Shown here in pieces: positions 9,301 to 17,828 of a stretch of DNA of 36,061 nucleotides. The stretch's first letter is position 1; every line of letters starts with the position of its first letter. The DNA comes from an uncultured Pleomorphomonas sp. (GTDB lineage Bacteria > Pseudomonadota > Alphaproteobacteria > Rhizobiales > Pleomorphomonadaceae), in the NCBI GenBank assembly GCA_937868725.1, contig CALMMQ010000092.1, forward strand, positions 1-36,061, written 5' to 3'. Both the position numbers and the translations under genes were made by a program. The notes beneath the pieces were generated by a model. That model worked only from the letters and a program-made list of their open reading frames with translations, was not told the origin of the DNA and did not search any database.

Positions 9301-10785
9301 TCAGGCGGGCTTGGCGATGCGGACCGGCCGCAGCAGGAAAGCCGGCACGTGGTCGCCGAGACCGATGATCTGCGGGCCGTCATCGTTGTTGTCGCGGCGC
9401 GGCAGCGAGCGGGGACGATCGCCCATGCGGGCCGGCGCCTCGGGGGCCCGCTCTTCGCGTCGCGACGGACGGTCTTCGCGGCGCTCGCGCGGCTGCGTGG
9501 CGCGCGTCTCGCGCGGCGCCTCGTCGTCGGCCGCCTGTGGCGCCCGTTCGGCCCGGCTCGACCGGCTGCGACGCGGTGCCGCCTCGGTCTTCTCGGTCTT
9601 TTCCGGCTTGTCGGTGGTCTTGCGACCGCGACCGCGCTTGCGCGCGTCGGGGTCGAAAGCGATTTCCGAACCGATCCAGACGACGTTCTCGCCGATCAGC
9701 TTCTCGATGGCGGCGAGATACTTCTGATCGCCGGGGCCAACCAGCGAGATCGACGTGCCCGAGCGACCGGCGCGACCGGTGCGGCCGATGCGGTGGACGT
9801 AGTCCTCGGCGTGGATCGGCAGATCATAGTTGAAGACGTGGCTGACGTCGGGAATGTCGAGACCGCGGGCGGCGACGTCGGAGGCGACCAGCACCGTCAG
9901 CGTGCCCTTCTTGAAGGCATCGAGCGTAGCCATGCGGGCCCGCTGGTCCATGTCGCCATGCAGGGCGCCGGCGTTGAAGCCGTGCTTCTCCAGGCTGCGA
10001 TAGACCACCGACACGTCGCGCTTGCGGTTGCAGAACACGATGGCGTTCTTGAGGTCCTCGGCGCCACGGATCAGCTCGCGCAGCGTATCGCGCTTGTCGT
10101 AGTCCTCCGGCCCGGTAGCGACCAGACGCTGAGCCACCGTCTTGGCGGTGGTGGCGGGCTTGGCCACCTCGATCTGCACGGGATCAGTGAGGAAGTTTTC
10201 GGTCAGCGACTGGATTTCCGGCGGCATGGTGGCCGAGAAGAACAGCGTCTGATGGTTCTTGGTGATCAGCTTGCAGATGCGCTCGATATCGGGGATGAAG
10301 CCCATGTCGAGCATGCGGTCGGCTTCGTCGATGACCAGGATGTCGACGCCATTGAGCAGCAGCTTGCCGCGCTCGAAATGGTCGAGCAACCGGCCGGGCG
10401 TGGCGATCAGCACATCGGCACCACGATCAAGCTTGCGGTCCTGGTCGTCAAACGACACGCCGCCGATCAGCAACGAGATGTTGAGCTTGTTGTTGATGCT
10501 GTACTTGATGAAGTTTTCCTCGACCTGCGCGGCGAGTTCGCGCGTCGGCTCGAGGATCAGGGTGCGCGGCATGCGGGCGCGGGCGCGGCCGCTTTCGAGC
10601 AGCGTCAGCATCGGCAGGACGAAGGCGGCGGTCTTGCCCGTACCGGTCTGGGCAATGCCGATCACGTCGCGTCCGGCGACAGCATGGGGGATGGCCTGAG
10701 CCTGGATGGGGGTAGGCGTGGTGTAGCCCGCCGCCTCAACCGCTGCCAGAACGTTGGCGCTCAGTCCGAGATCTGTGAAATTCAT
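9301..10785 (-). CDS. rhlE: DEAD-box RNA helicase, RhlE type
   Basis: This 494-residue ATP-dependent RNA helicase keeps the ordered motifs: Q motif with [19 protein letters not shown] (I), PTRELAAQ (Ia), TPGRLLD (Ib), DEAD (II), SATM (III), then [15 protein letters not shown] (V) and [13 protein letters not shown] (VI). After about residue 385 comes a low-complexity tail rich in Arg, Glu and Pro, as in RhlE-like proteins, which likely binds RNA. Such helicases work in ribosome assembly and RNA decay, often in the cold. I chose the ATG at 10783-10785 (MNFTDLGL), the typical RhlE start. An in-frame extension to 10839 lacks family resemblance. The ribosome site is weak. The gene stands alone with its own promoter and terminator. 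Confidence 0.93.
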   Translation of the reverse strand: MNFTDLGLSANVLAAVEAAGYTTPTPIQAQAIPHAVAGRDVIGIAQTGTGKTAAFVLPMLTLLESGRARARMPRTLILEPTRELAAQVEENFIKYSINNKLNISLLIGGVSFDDQDRKLDRGADVLIATPGRLLDHFERGKLLLNGVDILVIDEADRMLDMGFIPDIERICKLITKNHQTLFFSATMPPEIQSLTENFLTDPVQIEVAKPATTAKTVAQRLVATGPEDYDKRDTLRELIRGAEDLKNAIVFCNRKRDVSVVYRSLEKHGFNAGALHGDMDQRARMATLDAFKKGTLTVLVASDVAARGLDIPDVSHVFNYDLPIHAEDYVHRIGRTGRAGRSGTSISLVGPGDQKYLAAIEKLIGENVVWIGSEIAFDPDARKRGRGRKTTDKPEKTEKTEAAPRRSRSSRAERAPQAADDEAPRETRATQPRERREDRPSRREERAPEAPARMGDRPRSLPRRDNNDDGPQIIGLGDHVPAFLLRPVRIAKPA

Positions 10786-10883
10786 ATCGAGGTGCGATCT
10801 CTCAGGGAGAGTCCGGTCGCCATGGCGGCGGGACATCATATACGGAAGCCCGGTCGTCCCATGACGCCGGGTTACGAGCGATG

Positions 10884-10911
10884 ACCATAGGTGGAATCGC
10901 CCTCATGTCAA
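10884..10911 (-). promoter_or_regulatory. Sigma70-type promoter of helicase gene
   Basis: On the minus strand TTGACA (10906-10911), a 16-bp spacer and TATGGT (10884-10889) lie about 100 bp upstream of the helicase ATG. This leaves a leader of roughly 90 nt, long enough for cold or autoregulatory control, as in some DEAD-box genes. That last point is inference. Confidence 0.55.
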
Positions 10912-11053
10912 TCAAATCCTGCGAATTTCAGTAGTCCGCACGACCACGGTTACGCCTTTTTGGTGAATCGAGCGAGATCGACGCAACAAACACGTCCCGA
11001 GGCGGAAAACTGATCTCGGCGCTACTGCGGTCCGGCCTGCTGCCACACGCTCG

Positions 11054-11458
11054 TCAGCGGTGCTCGATGAGGTCCCACTTGTTGCCGAACGGATCGGTGA
11101 ACACGGCAACCACGCCGTAGGCTTCGTGGCGCGGCTCCTCCAGAAACTGTACGCCGTTTTCAAGATAGCGGCGGTGGTCGCGGGCAAAGTCGTCGGTGGC
11201 AAGCAGCAGGAACACCCGCCCGCCGGTCTGGTTGCCGATGGCCGCCCGCTGGCGCTCGTCGGCCGCCTCGGCCAGCAACAGGCGCGTTTCGCCACCGGGC
11301 GGCGACACCAGCACCCAACGCTTGCCGCCGCCGAGCGGCGTATCCTCGACGAGATCGAAGCCGAGGCGGCCGGCGTAGAAGGCGATGGCAGCGTCGTAGT
11401 CCGGCACCACCAGCGCCAGCGAGGCGATGTGCTGGCGGGGCGAGGGCGAGGTGGTCAT
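11054..11458 (-). CDS. VOC family (glyoxalase/bleomycin-resistance fold) protein
   Basis: A 134-residue single-module vicinal oxygen chelate protein. The first beta-alpha-beta unit begins HIASLALVVPDYDAAIAFYA. The second ends GVVAVFTDPFGNKWDLIEHR, the common glyoxalase-like ending with the metal-ligand Glu/His region. Substrates of such proteins range from methylglyoxal-glutathione to antibiotics and cannot be told from sequence here. It lies between the helicase and a CbiM-like gene on the same strand, but it is separated from both by gaps and a terminator, so it is probably its own unit. Confidence 0.88.
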   Translation of the reverse strand: MTTSPSPRQHIASLALVVPDYDAAIAFYAGRLGFDLVEDTPLGGGKRWVLVSPPGGETRLLLAEAADERQRAAIGNQTGGRVFLLLATDDFARDHRRYLENGVQFLEEPRHEAYGVVAVFTDPFGNKWDLIEHR

Positions 11459-11510
11459 GCCGATGGCTCCCGGCTGCGGTGTTGCGTTGGGCGGGCAGGC
11501 GCCCGAATGG

Positions 11511-11540
11511 ACAAACGGCCCCGCCCGGGGGCGGAGCCGT
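11511..11540 (-). terminator. Terminator after CbiM-like gene
   Basis: On the minus strand ACGGCTCCGCCC and GGGCGGGGCCGT form a 12-bp stem (one T-G pair) followed by TTTG, 25 bp past the stop of the CbiM-like gene. Confidence 0.6.
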
Positions 11541-11564
11541 CAGGGATCAGCCCGGCAGGCCGTC

Positions 11565-12242
11565 TCAGGCGGCTTCGTAGAGCCGACGCTCCAGCAGCAT
11601 GCTGCCGGCCAGACGATGGAAGGTCTTGGCCACGGCCAGCACCGCCAGATCGACCAGCGGTTCGACGATGATCACCGACATGTAGGCCGCGCCGAACGAA
11701 GTGATGGCCGTGAAATTCGCCGCCGTGAAGCCCTGACCGTAGAGCGCCCAGAAGCCGACCCAGACGACAATGCCGGCCTGATAGGTAGTCGACAGCGCCA
11801 GCGCCTGACGGTAGCGCAGCTCGACGTACGGCGTGTCGGGCTTGATGACTTGGCGCGCCAGCGCCGTGAGGGCGATGAGCGGCACCAGCAGCGTGGTGAC
11901 GTTCATGCCGTACTGCGGCAGGTCGAAGGGCGCGAAGAACAACCCCTGCACCAAGAGGCCGAGGGCGAGGCCGAGGGCGGCCGGCGCCAGGCCAAACACC
12001 AGGAACAGCGTCGAGCCGAGGATCAGATGCACCTCGGAGACGCCGATCGGATAGTGCGGCAGCACTTCGAAGAAGGAAAACACCAGCGCCGTGGTGGCGG
12101 CGGTGCGCGTGACAAGCGACATCAGGCCGCGATCGCGGATGGTGTCGAAGGTCGCCTTGAGCGCGTAGGCGCCGGCGCCGCAAGCTGTGAAATAGCTCAA
12201 CCAGATCTTGGAATCGGCTACGAGCCCTGGTTCGATATGCAT
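11565..12242 (-). CDS. CbiM-like energy-coupling-factor cobalt permease, B12-riboswitch controlled
   Basis: A 225-residue membrane protein that starts MHIEPGLV. The N-terminal Met-His pair is the hallmark of CbiM/NikM substrate-capture proteins, where the amino group and His2 bind the metal. About six hydrophobic segments follow, for example LVFGLAPAALGLALGLLVQG. Its N-terminal MHIEPG form differs from classical CbiM (MHIMEG), and no cbiN, cbiQ or cbiO partners lie next to it. GGAG lies 6 nt before the ATG. A cobalamin riboswitch directly upstream strongly supports a role in cobalt or corrinoid uptake, repressed by B12. Partners would have to be encoded elsewhere, or it works alone. Confidence 0.82.
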   Translation of the reverse strand: MHIEPGLVADSKIWLSYFTACGAGAYALKATFDTIRDRGLMSLVTRTAATTALVFSFFEVLPHYPIGVSEVHLILGSTLFLVFGLAPAALGLALGLLVQGLFFAPFDLPQYGMNVTTLLVPLIALTALARQVIKPDTPYVELRYRQALALSTTYQAGIVVWVGFWALYGQGFTAANFTAITSFGAAYMSVIIVEPLVDLAVLAVAKTFHRLAGSMLLERRLYEAA

Positions 12243-12289
12243 GTCTGTCTCCTTGCCGTCTCACCCGACGGACGTTGTGGTCTACCGAT

Positions 12290-12505
12290 AGGCAAGGCCG
12301 GTCTCCTGACTCACGGGTCGCTGCGGTTCCACCGCCTTCCCGGGCCGGCTCTCCCCAAAGGGAAATTGGCCCAGTGGCATGCTGGCAGATCGCTCGCCGT
12401 TCACAGTCGCGGGGGCGGTTGAGGCTTCGGCGGCGCTCCAGCGAGGCCGCTTACCCCATTCCCGTTTCATCCCGGGCGAAGACTCGTCCGGAACACCTTG
12501 CATCG
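12290..12505 (-). promoter_or_regulatory. Cobalamin riboswitch
   Basis: The minus strand carries the conserved B12 box AGTCAGGAGACCGGCC (12296-12311), the upstream GCCACTGG element, CGCGACTGTGA, and a 5' segment GGTGTTCC..GGGAATGGGG, in the order of the adenosylcobalamin riboswitch. It ends about 50 nt before the ribosome site of the CbiM-like gene. Without an obvious terminator, control is probably at translation initiation. Confidence 0.92.
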
Positions 12506-12568
12506 CTGAGGCTGCCGCCATCCGGGGCCGGCTGTCAAGGAGATTGCGGCGCTGCCGCCAACAGAAGG

Positions 12569-13375
12569 TCAGCCGAAATGCTGGGCCAGCATGTGGGCGA
12601 TGCCGTCGTCGTCGTTGGTCAGCGTCACGGTGTTGGCTGCCGCCTTGAGCTCGGGACAGGCGTTGCCCATGGCGACGCCGAGGCCGGCGAACTCGATCAT
12701 CGTCAGGTCGTTGGGCGCGTCGCCAAAGGCCATGACCTCGCTGGGCGCGATGCCCAGCCGGTCGCACACCACCTTGAGGCCGTCGGCCTTCGACACCTCG
12801 GGCAGCAGCGCTTCGAGATAGTAGGGCGTCGACAACACGAAGCCGAGTTCGCCGGCGAATGGCGCCTCGATGGCCGGAATGGTCGGTCCCAGCACCTCGG
12901 CGGGGGCGGCAATCAGGATCTTCACCGGCTCGAAGTCGAGGTCTTCGGCGAGATTGCCGACAACGCGCAGGCCGAGATTGACCATGGCGCACTCGAAGCG
13001 GATGTGAAAACCGTCGGGATTGTCGGTGACGATATCGCGGCCGTCGTCGACGATCGGCGTCACCGGCAGGGCCGCGAGGTGGCGCAACAGCCGCTTGGAC
13101 AGATCAAGCGGCAGCGTCTGCTCGTAGAGCACCGTACGGCTGGTGGCGTCGATGACGCGGCCGCCATTGTAGGCGACGATCAGGCCATGGTGCTTTTCGA
13201 GATCGAGCGCCTCGGCGATCGGCTCGATGCCGGACACCGGTCGGCCGGAGGCCAGCGCCACGATGACGCCCCGCTGCTGCAGGTCGATCAGCGCCTGCCG
13301 GGTGCGCGGCGAGATCGCCTTGTCCGAATTGTAGAGCGTGCCGTCGATGTCGAGGGCCACCAGCTTATAGGGCAT
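12569..13375 (-). CDS. Cof-type HAD-IIB phosphatase
   Basis: A 268-residue haloacid dehalogenase-like hydrolase. Motif I LDIDGTLYNS has the nucleophile Asp and acid/base Asp. Motif II is in VALASGRP. Motif III/IV is VMAFGDAPNDLTMIEFAG near the C-terminus. The region between is a type IIB cap. The order and length match the Cof/YidA group, which dephosphorylates sugar phosphates or small phosphorylated metabolites in the cytoplasm. The true substrate cannot be read from sequence. It lies 9 bp downstream of parE, so it is probably co-transcribed with it, and upstream of the cobalamin riboswitch. Confidence 0.92.
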   Translation of the reverse strand: MPYKLVALDIDGTLYNSDKAISPRTRQALIDLQQRGVIVALASGRPVSGIEPIAEALDLEKHHGLIVAYNGGRVIDATSRTVLYEQTLPLDLSKRLLRHLAALPVTPIVDDGRDIVTDNPDGFHIRFECAMVNLGLRVVGNLAEDLDFEPVKILIAAPAEVLGPTIPAIEAPFAGELGFVLSTPYYLEALLPEVSKADGLKVVCDRLGIAPSEVMAFGDAPNDLTMIEFAGLGVAMGNACPELKAAANTVTLTNDDDGIAHMLAQHFG

Positions 13376-13384
13376 CTTCTATCC

Positions 13385-15466
13385 TCAAATGTCGAGATCC
13401 TCGGCGAACTCGGCGTTCTCCTGGATGAACTGGAACCGACCCTCGGGCTTGTTGCCCATCAGTCGCTCGACCGTGTCGGCCGTCTGTTCGGCCTCGTCCT
13501 CGACGAGAACGACGCGCAGCAGCGTGCGCGTCTTCGGGGCCATGGTCGTTTCCTTGAGCTGGCTCGGCATCATCTCGCCGAGGCCCTTGAAGCGGCCAAT
13601 CTCGGGCTTCTTGTTCCTGAACTCGGTTTTGAGCAATTGCTCGCGGTGGGCGTCGTCGCGGGCGTACACCGTCTTGCCGCCGTGGGTGAGGCGATAGAGC
13701 GGCGGCACGGCCAGGAACAGGTGGCCGTGCCGGATAAGGCCCGGCATCTCGCGATAGAAGAAGGTGATCAGCAGCGAGGCGATGTGGGCGCCGTCGACGT
13801 CGGCATCGGTCATGACGATGATCTTGTCGTAGCGCAGATCGTCTTCGCGATAGTTGGCGCGCGTGCCGCAGCCGAGCGCCTGCAGCAGGTCGGCGAGGAG
13901 CTGGTTGGCCGTCACCTTCTCGCGGCCGGCACTGGCAACGTTGAGAATCTTGCCCCGGAGCGGCAGCACCGCCTGGCTGGCGCGATCGCGAGCCTGCTTG
14001 GCCGAGCCACCGGCCGAGTCACCCTCGACGATGAACAGTTCCGAGCCTTGCGCGGCGTTTTGCGTGCAGTCGGCCAGCTTGCCCGGCAGGCGCAGCTTGC
14101 GGATGGCGCTTTTGCGCAGCACGTCCTTTTCCTGGCGGCGGCGCAGCCGTTCGTCGGCCCGCTCGATGATCCAGTCGAGCAGGCGGCCGGCCTGCTGCGG
14201 CGAACCGGTCAGCCAATGGTCGAAGGCGTCCTTGATGGCGTTCTCGACGATGCGCGAGGCTTCGGCGGTGGCGAGCTTGTCCTTGGTCTGGCCGACGAAC
14301 TCCGGTTCGCGCACGAACACCGACAGCATGGCGCCGGCCGACGTCATCACGTCCTCGGGCGTCACCTGGGCGACGCGCTTGTTGCCGACCATGTCGCCAT
14401 AGGTTTTGAGCGAGCGGGTAAGGGCGATGCGCAGGCCCTGTTCGTGCGTGCCACCGTCCGGCGTCGGAATGGTGTTGCAATAGGAATGGACGAACCCGTC
14501 GCCGGCAAACCAGGCCATCGCCCACTCGACGGTGCCGTGGCCGCCTTCGCCGACCTTGCCGGCAAAAATCTCGTCGCTGACCCGCTTCTCGCCGTCGAGC
14601 GCCTCGGCCAGGAAGTCGGTGAGACCGCCGGGGAACTTCAGCACCGCTTCGGCCGGCGTCTTGGTGCCCTCGACCAGCGCCGGATCGCACGACCAGCGGA
14701 TCTCGATGCCGCCGAACAGATAGGCCTTCGAGCGCGCCATCTTGAAGATGCGCGCCGGCTCGAACTTGAGATCGGGCCCGAAGATGTCCGGGTCGGGACG
14801 GAAACGGGTGCGCGTGCCGCGCCGGTTCATCGTCTCGCCGAGCAACTGCAGTCCGCCCTGCGGGATGCCGCGCGAGAACGTCTGGCGATAGAGCTGGCGG
14901 CCACGCGCCACTTCCACTTCGAGCACTTCCGACAGGGCGTTGACCACCGACACGCCGACGCCGTGCAGACCGCCCGACGTCTCGTAGACCTTGCTGTCGA
15001 ACTTGCCGCCGGCATGCAGCGTGCACATGATGACTTCGAGCGCCGACTTGTCCGGGAACTTCGGATGCGGATCGACGGGAATGCCGCGACCGTTGTCGGT
15101 CACCGTCAGGAAGCCGTCGGCCTCAAGGCGCACTTCGATCCACGAGGCATGGCCGGCCACCGCCTCGTCCATGGAGTTGTCGATGACTTCGGCGAACAGG
15201 TGATGCAGCGCCTTGTCGTCGGTGCCGCCGATGTACATGCCGGGACGACGGCGCACTGGCTCCAGTCCCTCGAGCACCTCGATGGTCGAAGCGTTGTATT
15301 CGCTCTCGCTCGCCGTGGCCATGCGCGGCGCACCAGCTCGCGGCCGTGCCGCCTTGGCCGCCCTTTCCGCCACCGGCGCGCTGGCTCCGGTTCTTGGCTC
15401 CGACGCGACAGGTTGCGGCAGATCGGCGAACAGGTCTTGCTTTTGCGTGCGTCCCGTCTTCGTCAA
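13385..15466 (-). CDS. parE: DNA topoisomerase IV subunit B
   Basis: ParE provides the ATPase half of topoisomerase IV, which unlinks replicated chromosomes. Visible parts in order: GHKL ATPase EVIDNSMDEAVAG, DNGRGIPVDPHP, GGLHGVGVSVVNALS; TOPRIM EGDSAGGSAKQARDR, PLRGKILNV, DADVDGAHI; and GRFKGLGEMMP near the C-terminus. It lacks the long GyrB insert, and EGLEPVRRRPGMYIGGTDDK is typical of alphaproteobacterial ParE. The start is uncertain. I chose TTG at 15464-15466, which has GGGAG 8 nt upstream and gives 693 residues. The first in-frame alternative, at 15595, would add 43 residues without family resemblance. It is probably co-transcribed with the HAD gene. Confidence 0.93.
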   Translation of the reverse strand: MTKTGRTQKQDLFADLPQPVASEPRTGASAPVAERAAKAARPRAGAPRMATASESEYNASTIEVLEGLEPVRRRPGMYIGGTDDKALHHLFAEVIDNSMDEAVAGHASWIEVRLEADGFLTVTDNGRGIPVDPHPKFPDKSALEVIMCTLHAGGKFDSKVYETSGGLHGVGVSVVNALSEVLEVEVARGRQLYRQTFSRGIPQGGLQLLGETMNRRGTRTRFRPDPDIFGPDLKFEPARIFKMARSKAYLFGGIEIRWSCDPALVEGTKTPAEAVLKFPGGLTDFLAEALDGEKRVSDEIFAGKVGEGGHGTVEWAMAWFAGDGFVHSYCNTIPTPDGGTHEQGLRIALTRSLKTYGDMVGNKRVAQVTPEDVMTSAGAMLSVFVREPEFVGQTKDKLATAEASRIVENAIKDAFDHWLTGSPQQAGRLLDWIIERADERLRRRQEKDVLRKSAIRKLRLPGKLADCTQNAAQGSELFIVEGDSAGGSAKQARDRASQAVLPLRGKILNVASAGREKVTANQLLADLLQALGCGTRANYREDDLRYDKIIVMTDADVDGAHIASLLITFFYREMPGLIRHGHLFLAVPPLYRLTHGGKTVYARDDAHREQLLKTEFRNKKPEIGRFKGLGEMMPSQLKETTMAPKTRTLLRVVLVEDEAEQTADTVERLMGNKPEGRFQFIQENAEFAEDLDI

Positions 15467-15707
15467 GCGGATAACTCCCAAACACCGGACCCGTTGTCCG
15501 GCTGTCGGCACCAGGACCGGCACCGGGCGATTCGGTCGGCGCGAGTTTGCCACGCCGGCGGCCGAAGCGCGATCATCGTTCCTGATGCGTTCCAAACCGC
15601 GCGCCGCCTGTCAACCGGAATTCCCCTCTTGAGGCTATTTTAACCACATCCGGCCATCATGACCTCGCCCCTCGCGGTTTCCTGTTGCACGAGTAACGCG
15701 GCCGGTC

Positions 15708-15908
15708 ATGAACGATTTCAGAACAGCCCTCAGCAGCGAGCTTCTGCCGCTGCACGTCAAGAGTTTCGAAGCCTCCCACCGCCTCGCCGGCTTGCGCCGA
15801 CACCTCGACACCATAGCCGCCGAACCGCCGCTCACCAGCGACATCGGCAGCTTCAGCGCTTTGCTGGTGCTGCTGGCGCTGACCGGCCTGCTGTTCGTCC
15901 TGCTGTGA
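15708..15908 (+). CDS. Possible small membrane protein
   Basis: A 66-codon open frame starting MNDFRTALSSELLPLHV. The first 45 residues are polar and probably helical. The last 18 or so (ALLVLLALTGLLFVLL) form one strong hydrophobic segment ending at the C-terminus, as in a tail-anchored protein. No family is recognised. The ribosome site is weak. It lies 100 bp upstream of the Hsp70-like gene on the same strand and could be co-transcribed. The regular charge pattern and hydrophobic end favour a real gene, but the evidence is thin. Confidence 0.4.
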   Translation: MNDFRTALSSELLPLHVKSFEASHRLAGLRRHLDTIAAEPPLTSDIGSFSALLVLLALTGLLFVLL

Positions 15909-16009
15909 ATTTTCCGCTGGCAATCGACCGGCCTTTGAACTATCTGTCCGCCCCCTTCGCAGCGGCCGGCGCCTGAGCCCGGCCGCGCTTCATTTTTCCG
16001 GGGACGAAC

Positions 16010-17257
16010 ATGACAGCCTGCGGTCTCGATTTCGGCACATCGAACACGACGCTCGGTGTGGCCGATGGCGGTGGAGCCAGGCTCCTTGAGCTCGAGGGCG
16101 ACAACGACACGCTGCCGAGCGCCATCTTCTATTTCGAGCGCGGCGGCATCGCTGTCGGCCGCGCCGCCATCGCCGCCTATGTCGATGGCGAGCACGGTCG
16201 CCTGATGCGGGCGCTCAAGTCGGTGCTCGGCCACGCGCTGATGCAGGAGACGACCCTGGTCGGCCGTTCGCGCGTCAGGTTCCGCGACGTGCTGAAGCGC
16301 TATCTCGCCGAGGTCAAGCAGCGGGCCGAGGCGGTGACCGGGCGCGAGCTGACCCACGTCGTACACGGCCGGCCGGTGTTCTTCGTCGACGGCAATCCCG
16401 AAGCCGATCGCATCGCCGAGACGACGCTGGCCGAGATCGCCGGCGAGCTCGGCTTCCACGAGGTATCGTTCCAGTACGAACCGATCGCCGCCAGCCTCGA
16501 CTACGAAAGCAGCCTCGACCGCGAGGAACTGGCGCTGATCGCCGACATCGGCGGCGGCACCTCCGACTTCTCGCTGGTGCGCCTCGGCCCCGAGCGCCGG
16601 CAACGCCCCGACCGGGCCGCCGACGTGCTGGCCAACGACGGCGTCCATATCGGCGGTACCGACTTCGACCGCAGTCTCAGCCTCGGCACCGTCATGCCGC
16701 ACCTCGGCTTCCGCTCGCGCATGCGCGGCAACGGCCTCGACGTGCCGTCGACCTACTACCATGACCTCGCCACCTGGTCGTCGATCAACCGCCTCTACGA
16801 GCCGCGCATCCGGCGCGAACTCGTCGAGGTGGAGCGCGACGCCGCCGAGCCGCATCTGGTGCAGCGTCTGCTCAACGTCGTCGAAGACGAGCGCGGCCAC
16901 AGCCTGGCCATCGCCGTCGAGGCCGCCAAGATCACCACCGCCGAGGAGGGCGAGGTCGAACTCGATCTCGGCTTCGTCGAGCGCGGCCTCAGGACGCGCA
17001 TCGATCACGGCGCGCTGGTCGGCAACACCAACGATCTCGCCAACCGCATCGGCGCCCGCGTCGATGGTTGCCTCGCCAGCGCCGGTGTCCGGGCCGAGGC
17101 GGTCGACGCCGTGTTCCTGACCGGCGGTTCGACGCGCCTTGAGCACGTCCGCTCGGCCATCCTGGCGGCGCTACCGTCGGCGCGCGTCGTCAACGGCAAC
17201 GTCTTTGGGTCGGTGGGGGCTGGGCTCGCCATCGAGGCGGGGCGCCGCTACGGCTGA
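16010..17257 (+). CDS. Hsp70-family protein, YegD-like
   Basis: A 415-residue actin-fold ATPase of the Hsp70 superfamily. Phosphate 1 motif: LDFGTSNTTLGVAD (6-19). Phosphate 2 motif: IADIGGGTSDFSLVRL. Adenosine motif: VFLTGGSTRLEHVRSAI near the end. The phrase FQYEPIAASLDYE matches the connect region of Hsp70 nucleotide domains. The length covers the nucleotide-binding domain only. There is no DnaK-type substrate domain or EEVD tail, which fits YegD-like chaperones of unknown clients. GGGGA lies 5 nt before the ATG. A small secreted protein gene follows 65 bp later on the same strand. Confidence 0.9.
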   Translation: MTACGLDFGTSNTTLGVADGGGARLLELEGDNDTLPSAIFYFERGGIAVGRAAIAAYVDGEHGRLMRALKSVLGHALMQETTLVGRSRVRFRDVLKRYLAEVKQRAEAVTGRELTHVVHGRPVFFVDGNPEADRIAETTLAEIAGELGFHEVSFQYEPIAASLDYESSLDREELALIADIGGGTSDFSLVRLGPERRQRPDRAADVLANDGVHIGGTDFDRSLSLGTVMPHLGFRSRMRGNGLDVPSTYYHDLATWSSINRLYEPRIRRELVEVERDAAEPHLVQRLLNVVEDERGHSLAIAVEAAKITTAEEGEVELDLGFVERGLRTRIDHGALVGNTNDLANRIGARVDGCLASAGVRAEAVDAVFLTGGSTRLEHVRSAILAALPSARVVNGNVFGSVGAGLAIEAGRRYG

Positions 17258-17322
17258 AGGCCGGATTGACCGCAACCGGCGGCGGGCGGACTGTGGCCTT
17301 CCACCTTGATGGGGAAATGCCG

Positions 17323-17808
17323 ATGCGCCTTACGTCCTGTATCCTCCTGACGACCATTGTCCTTGCGGCCACTCCGGCCTGGGCTGCCTCCTGCCAGAAG
17401 TGGGCGGCCACCGTCGAGGAGGAAGAGGAGGGGCCGACGCTGACCGCTCACGCCTGCGCCACGGCCGATCCCGACGCCACGCTCAACCTGTCGTGTGGCG
17501 ACGCCGGCCAGCTGCGTCTCGTGCTGGTGACCGAGGTCGGCGACGACTTCCCGCCCGATGGCAACATGGAGTTCAAGGCGCGCTTCGAGTTCAGCGCCGG
17601 CAGCGACCGCCAGACGCTGACGCTGCACTATGAGGCCATGGACGGCATCATGGCCGGCGAGGTTGATCGCAAGGGTGCCATCGTCGCCATGCTCAAGGGC
17701 AAGACGCCGGTGCGGCTCGTCGATACCACGGGCCATCTCGGCCCGCTCGACTTCGCCGTCACGGGCGCCGACAAGGCCATCGTTCGCCTGGACAAGTCCT
17801 GCCGTTGA
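17323..17808 (+). CDS. Secreted protein of unknown function, cysteine-containing
   Basis: A 161-residue protein with a clear signal peptide: MRLTSCILLTTIVLAATPAWA, with cleavage expected after residue 21 or 22. The mature part is acidic, starts ASCQKWAATVEEEEEG and contains four Cys (about positions 24, 51, 65 and 160), enough for two disulfides in the periplasm. No family is recognised. I chose the ATG at 17323 because GGGGA lies 7 nt upstream. The ATG at 17317 is too close to that site. It may be co-transcribed with the Hsp70-like gene. Confidence 0.7.
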   Translation: MRLTSCILLTTIVLAATPAWAASCQKWAATVEEEEEGPTLTAHACATADPDATLNLSCGDAGQLRLVLVTEVGDDFPPDGNMEFKARFEFSAGSDRQTLTLHYEAMDGIMAGEVDRKGAIVAMLKGKTPVRLVDTTGHLGPLDFAVTGADKAIVRLDKSCR

Positions 17809-17810
17809 CG

Positions 17811-17828
17811 TGAGCGGCAGACCGCTCA
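17811..17828. terminator. Short perfect hairpin between convergent genes
   Basis: TGAGCGG-CAGA-CCGCTCA is a perfect 7-bp inverted repeat. It starts 3 bp after the stop of the secreted-protein gene and includes the stop codon of the convergent ROK gene. There is no T run on either side, so it is at best a weak bidirectional terminator or mRNA 3' end protector. Confidence 0.35.

Noticed and set aside
9018-9383. Possible gene between tRNA-Leu and the helicase
   Set aside because: Open frames overlap the helicase terminator and the 3' end of the helicase gene, with no family resemblance or ribosome site.
12275-15643. An 1122-codon open frame on the plus strand across the HAD and parE genes
   Set aside because: It is the antisense mirror of two clearly recognisable minus-strand genes; the GC-rich third positions keep the opposite strand open. 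The translation resembles no family.
15935-15957. TTGAAC...CCCCCTT before the Hsp70-like gene as a heat-shock (sigma32) promoter
   Set aside because: Spacing and the -10 part fit poorly with alphaproteobacterial sigma32 sites; too weak to annotate.
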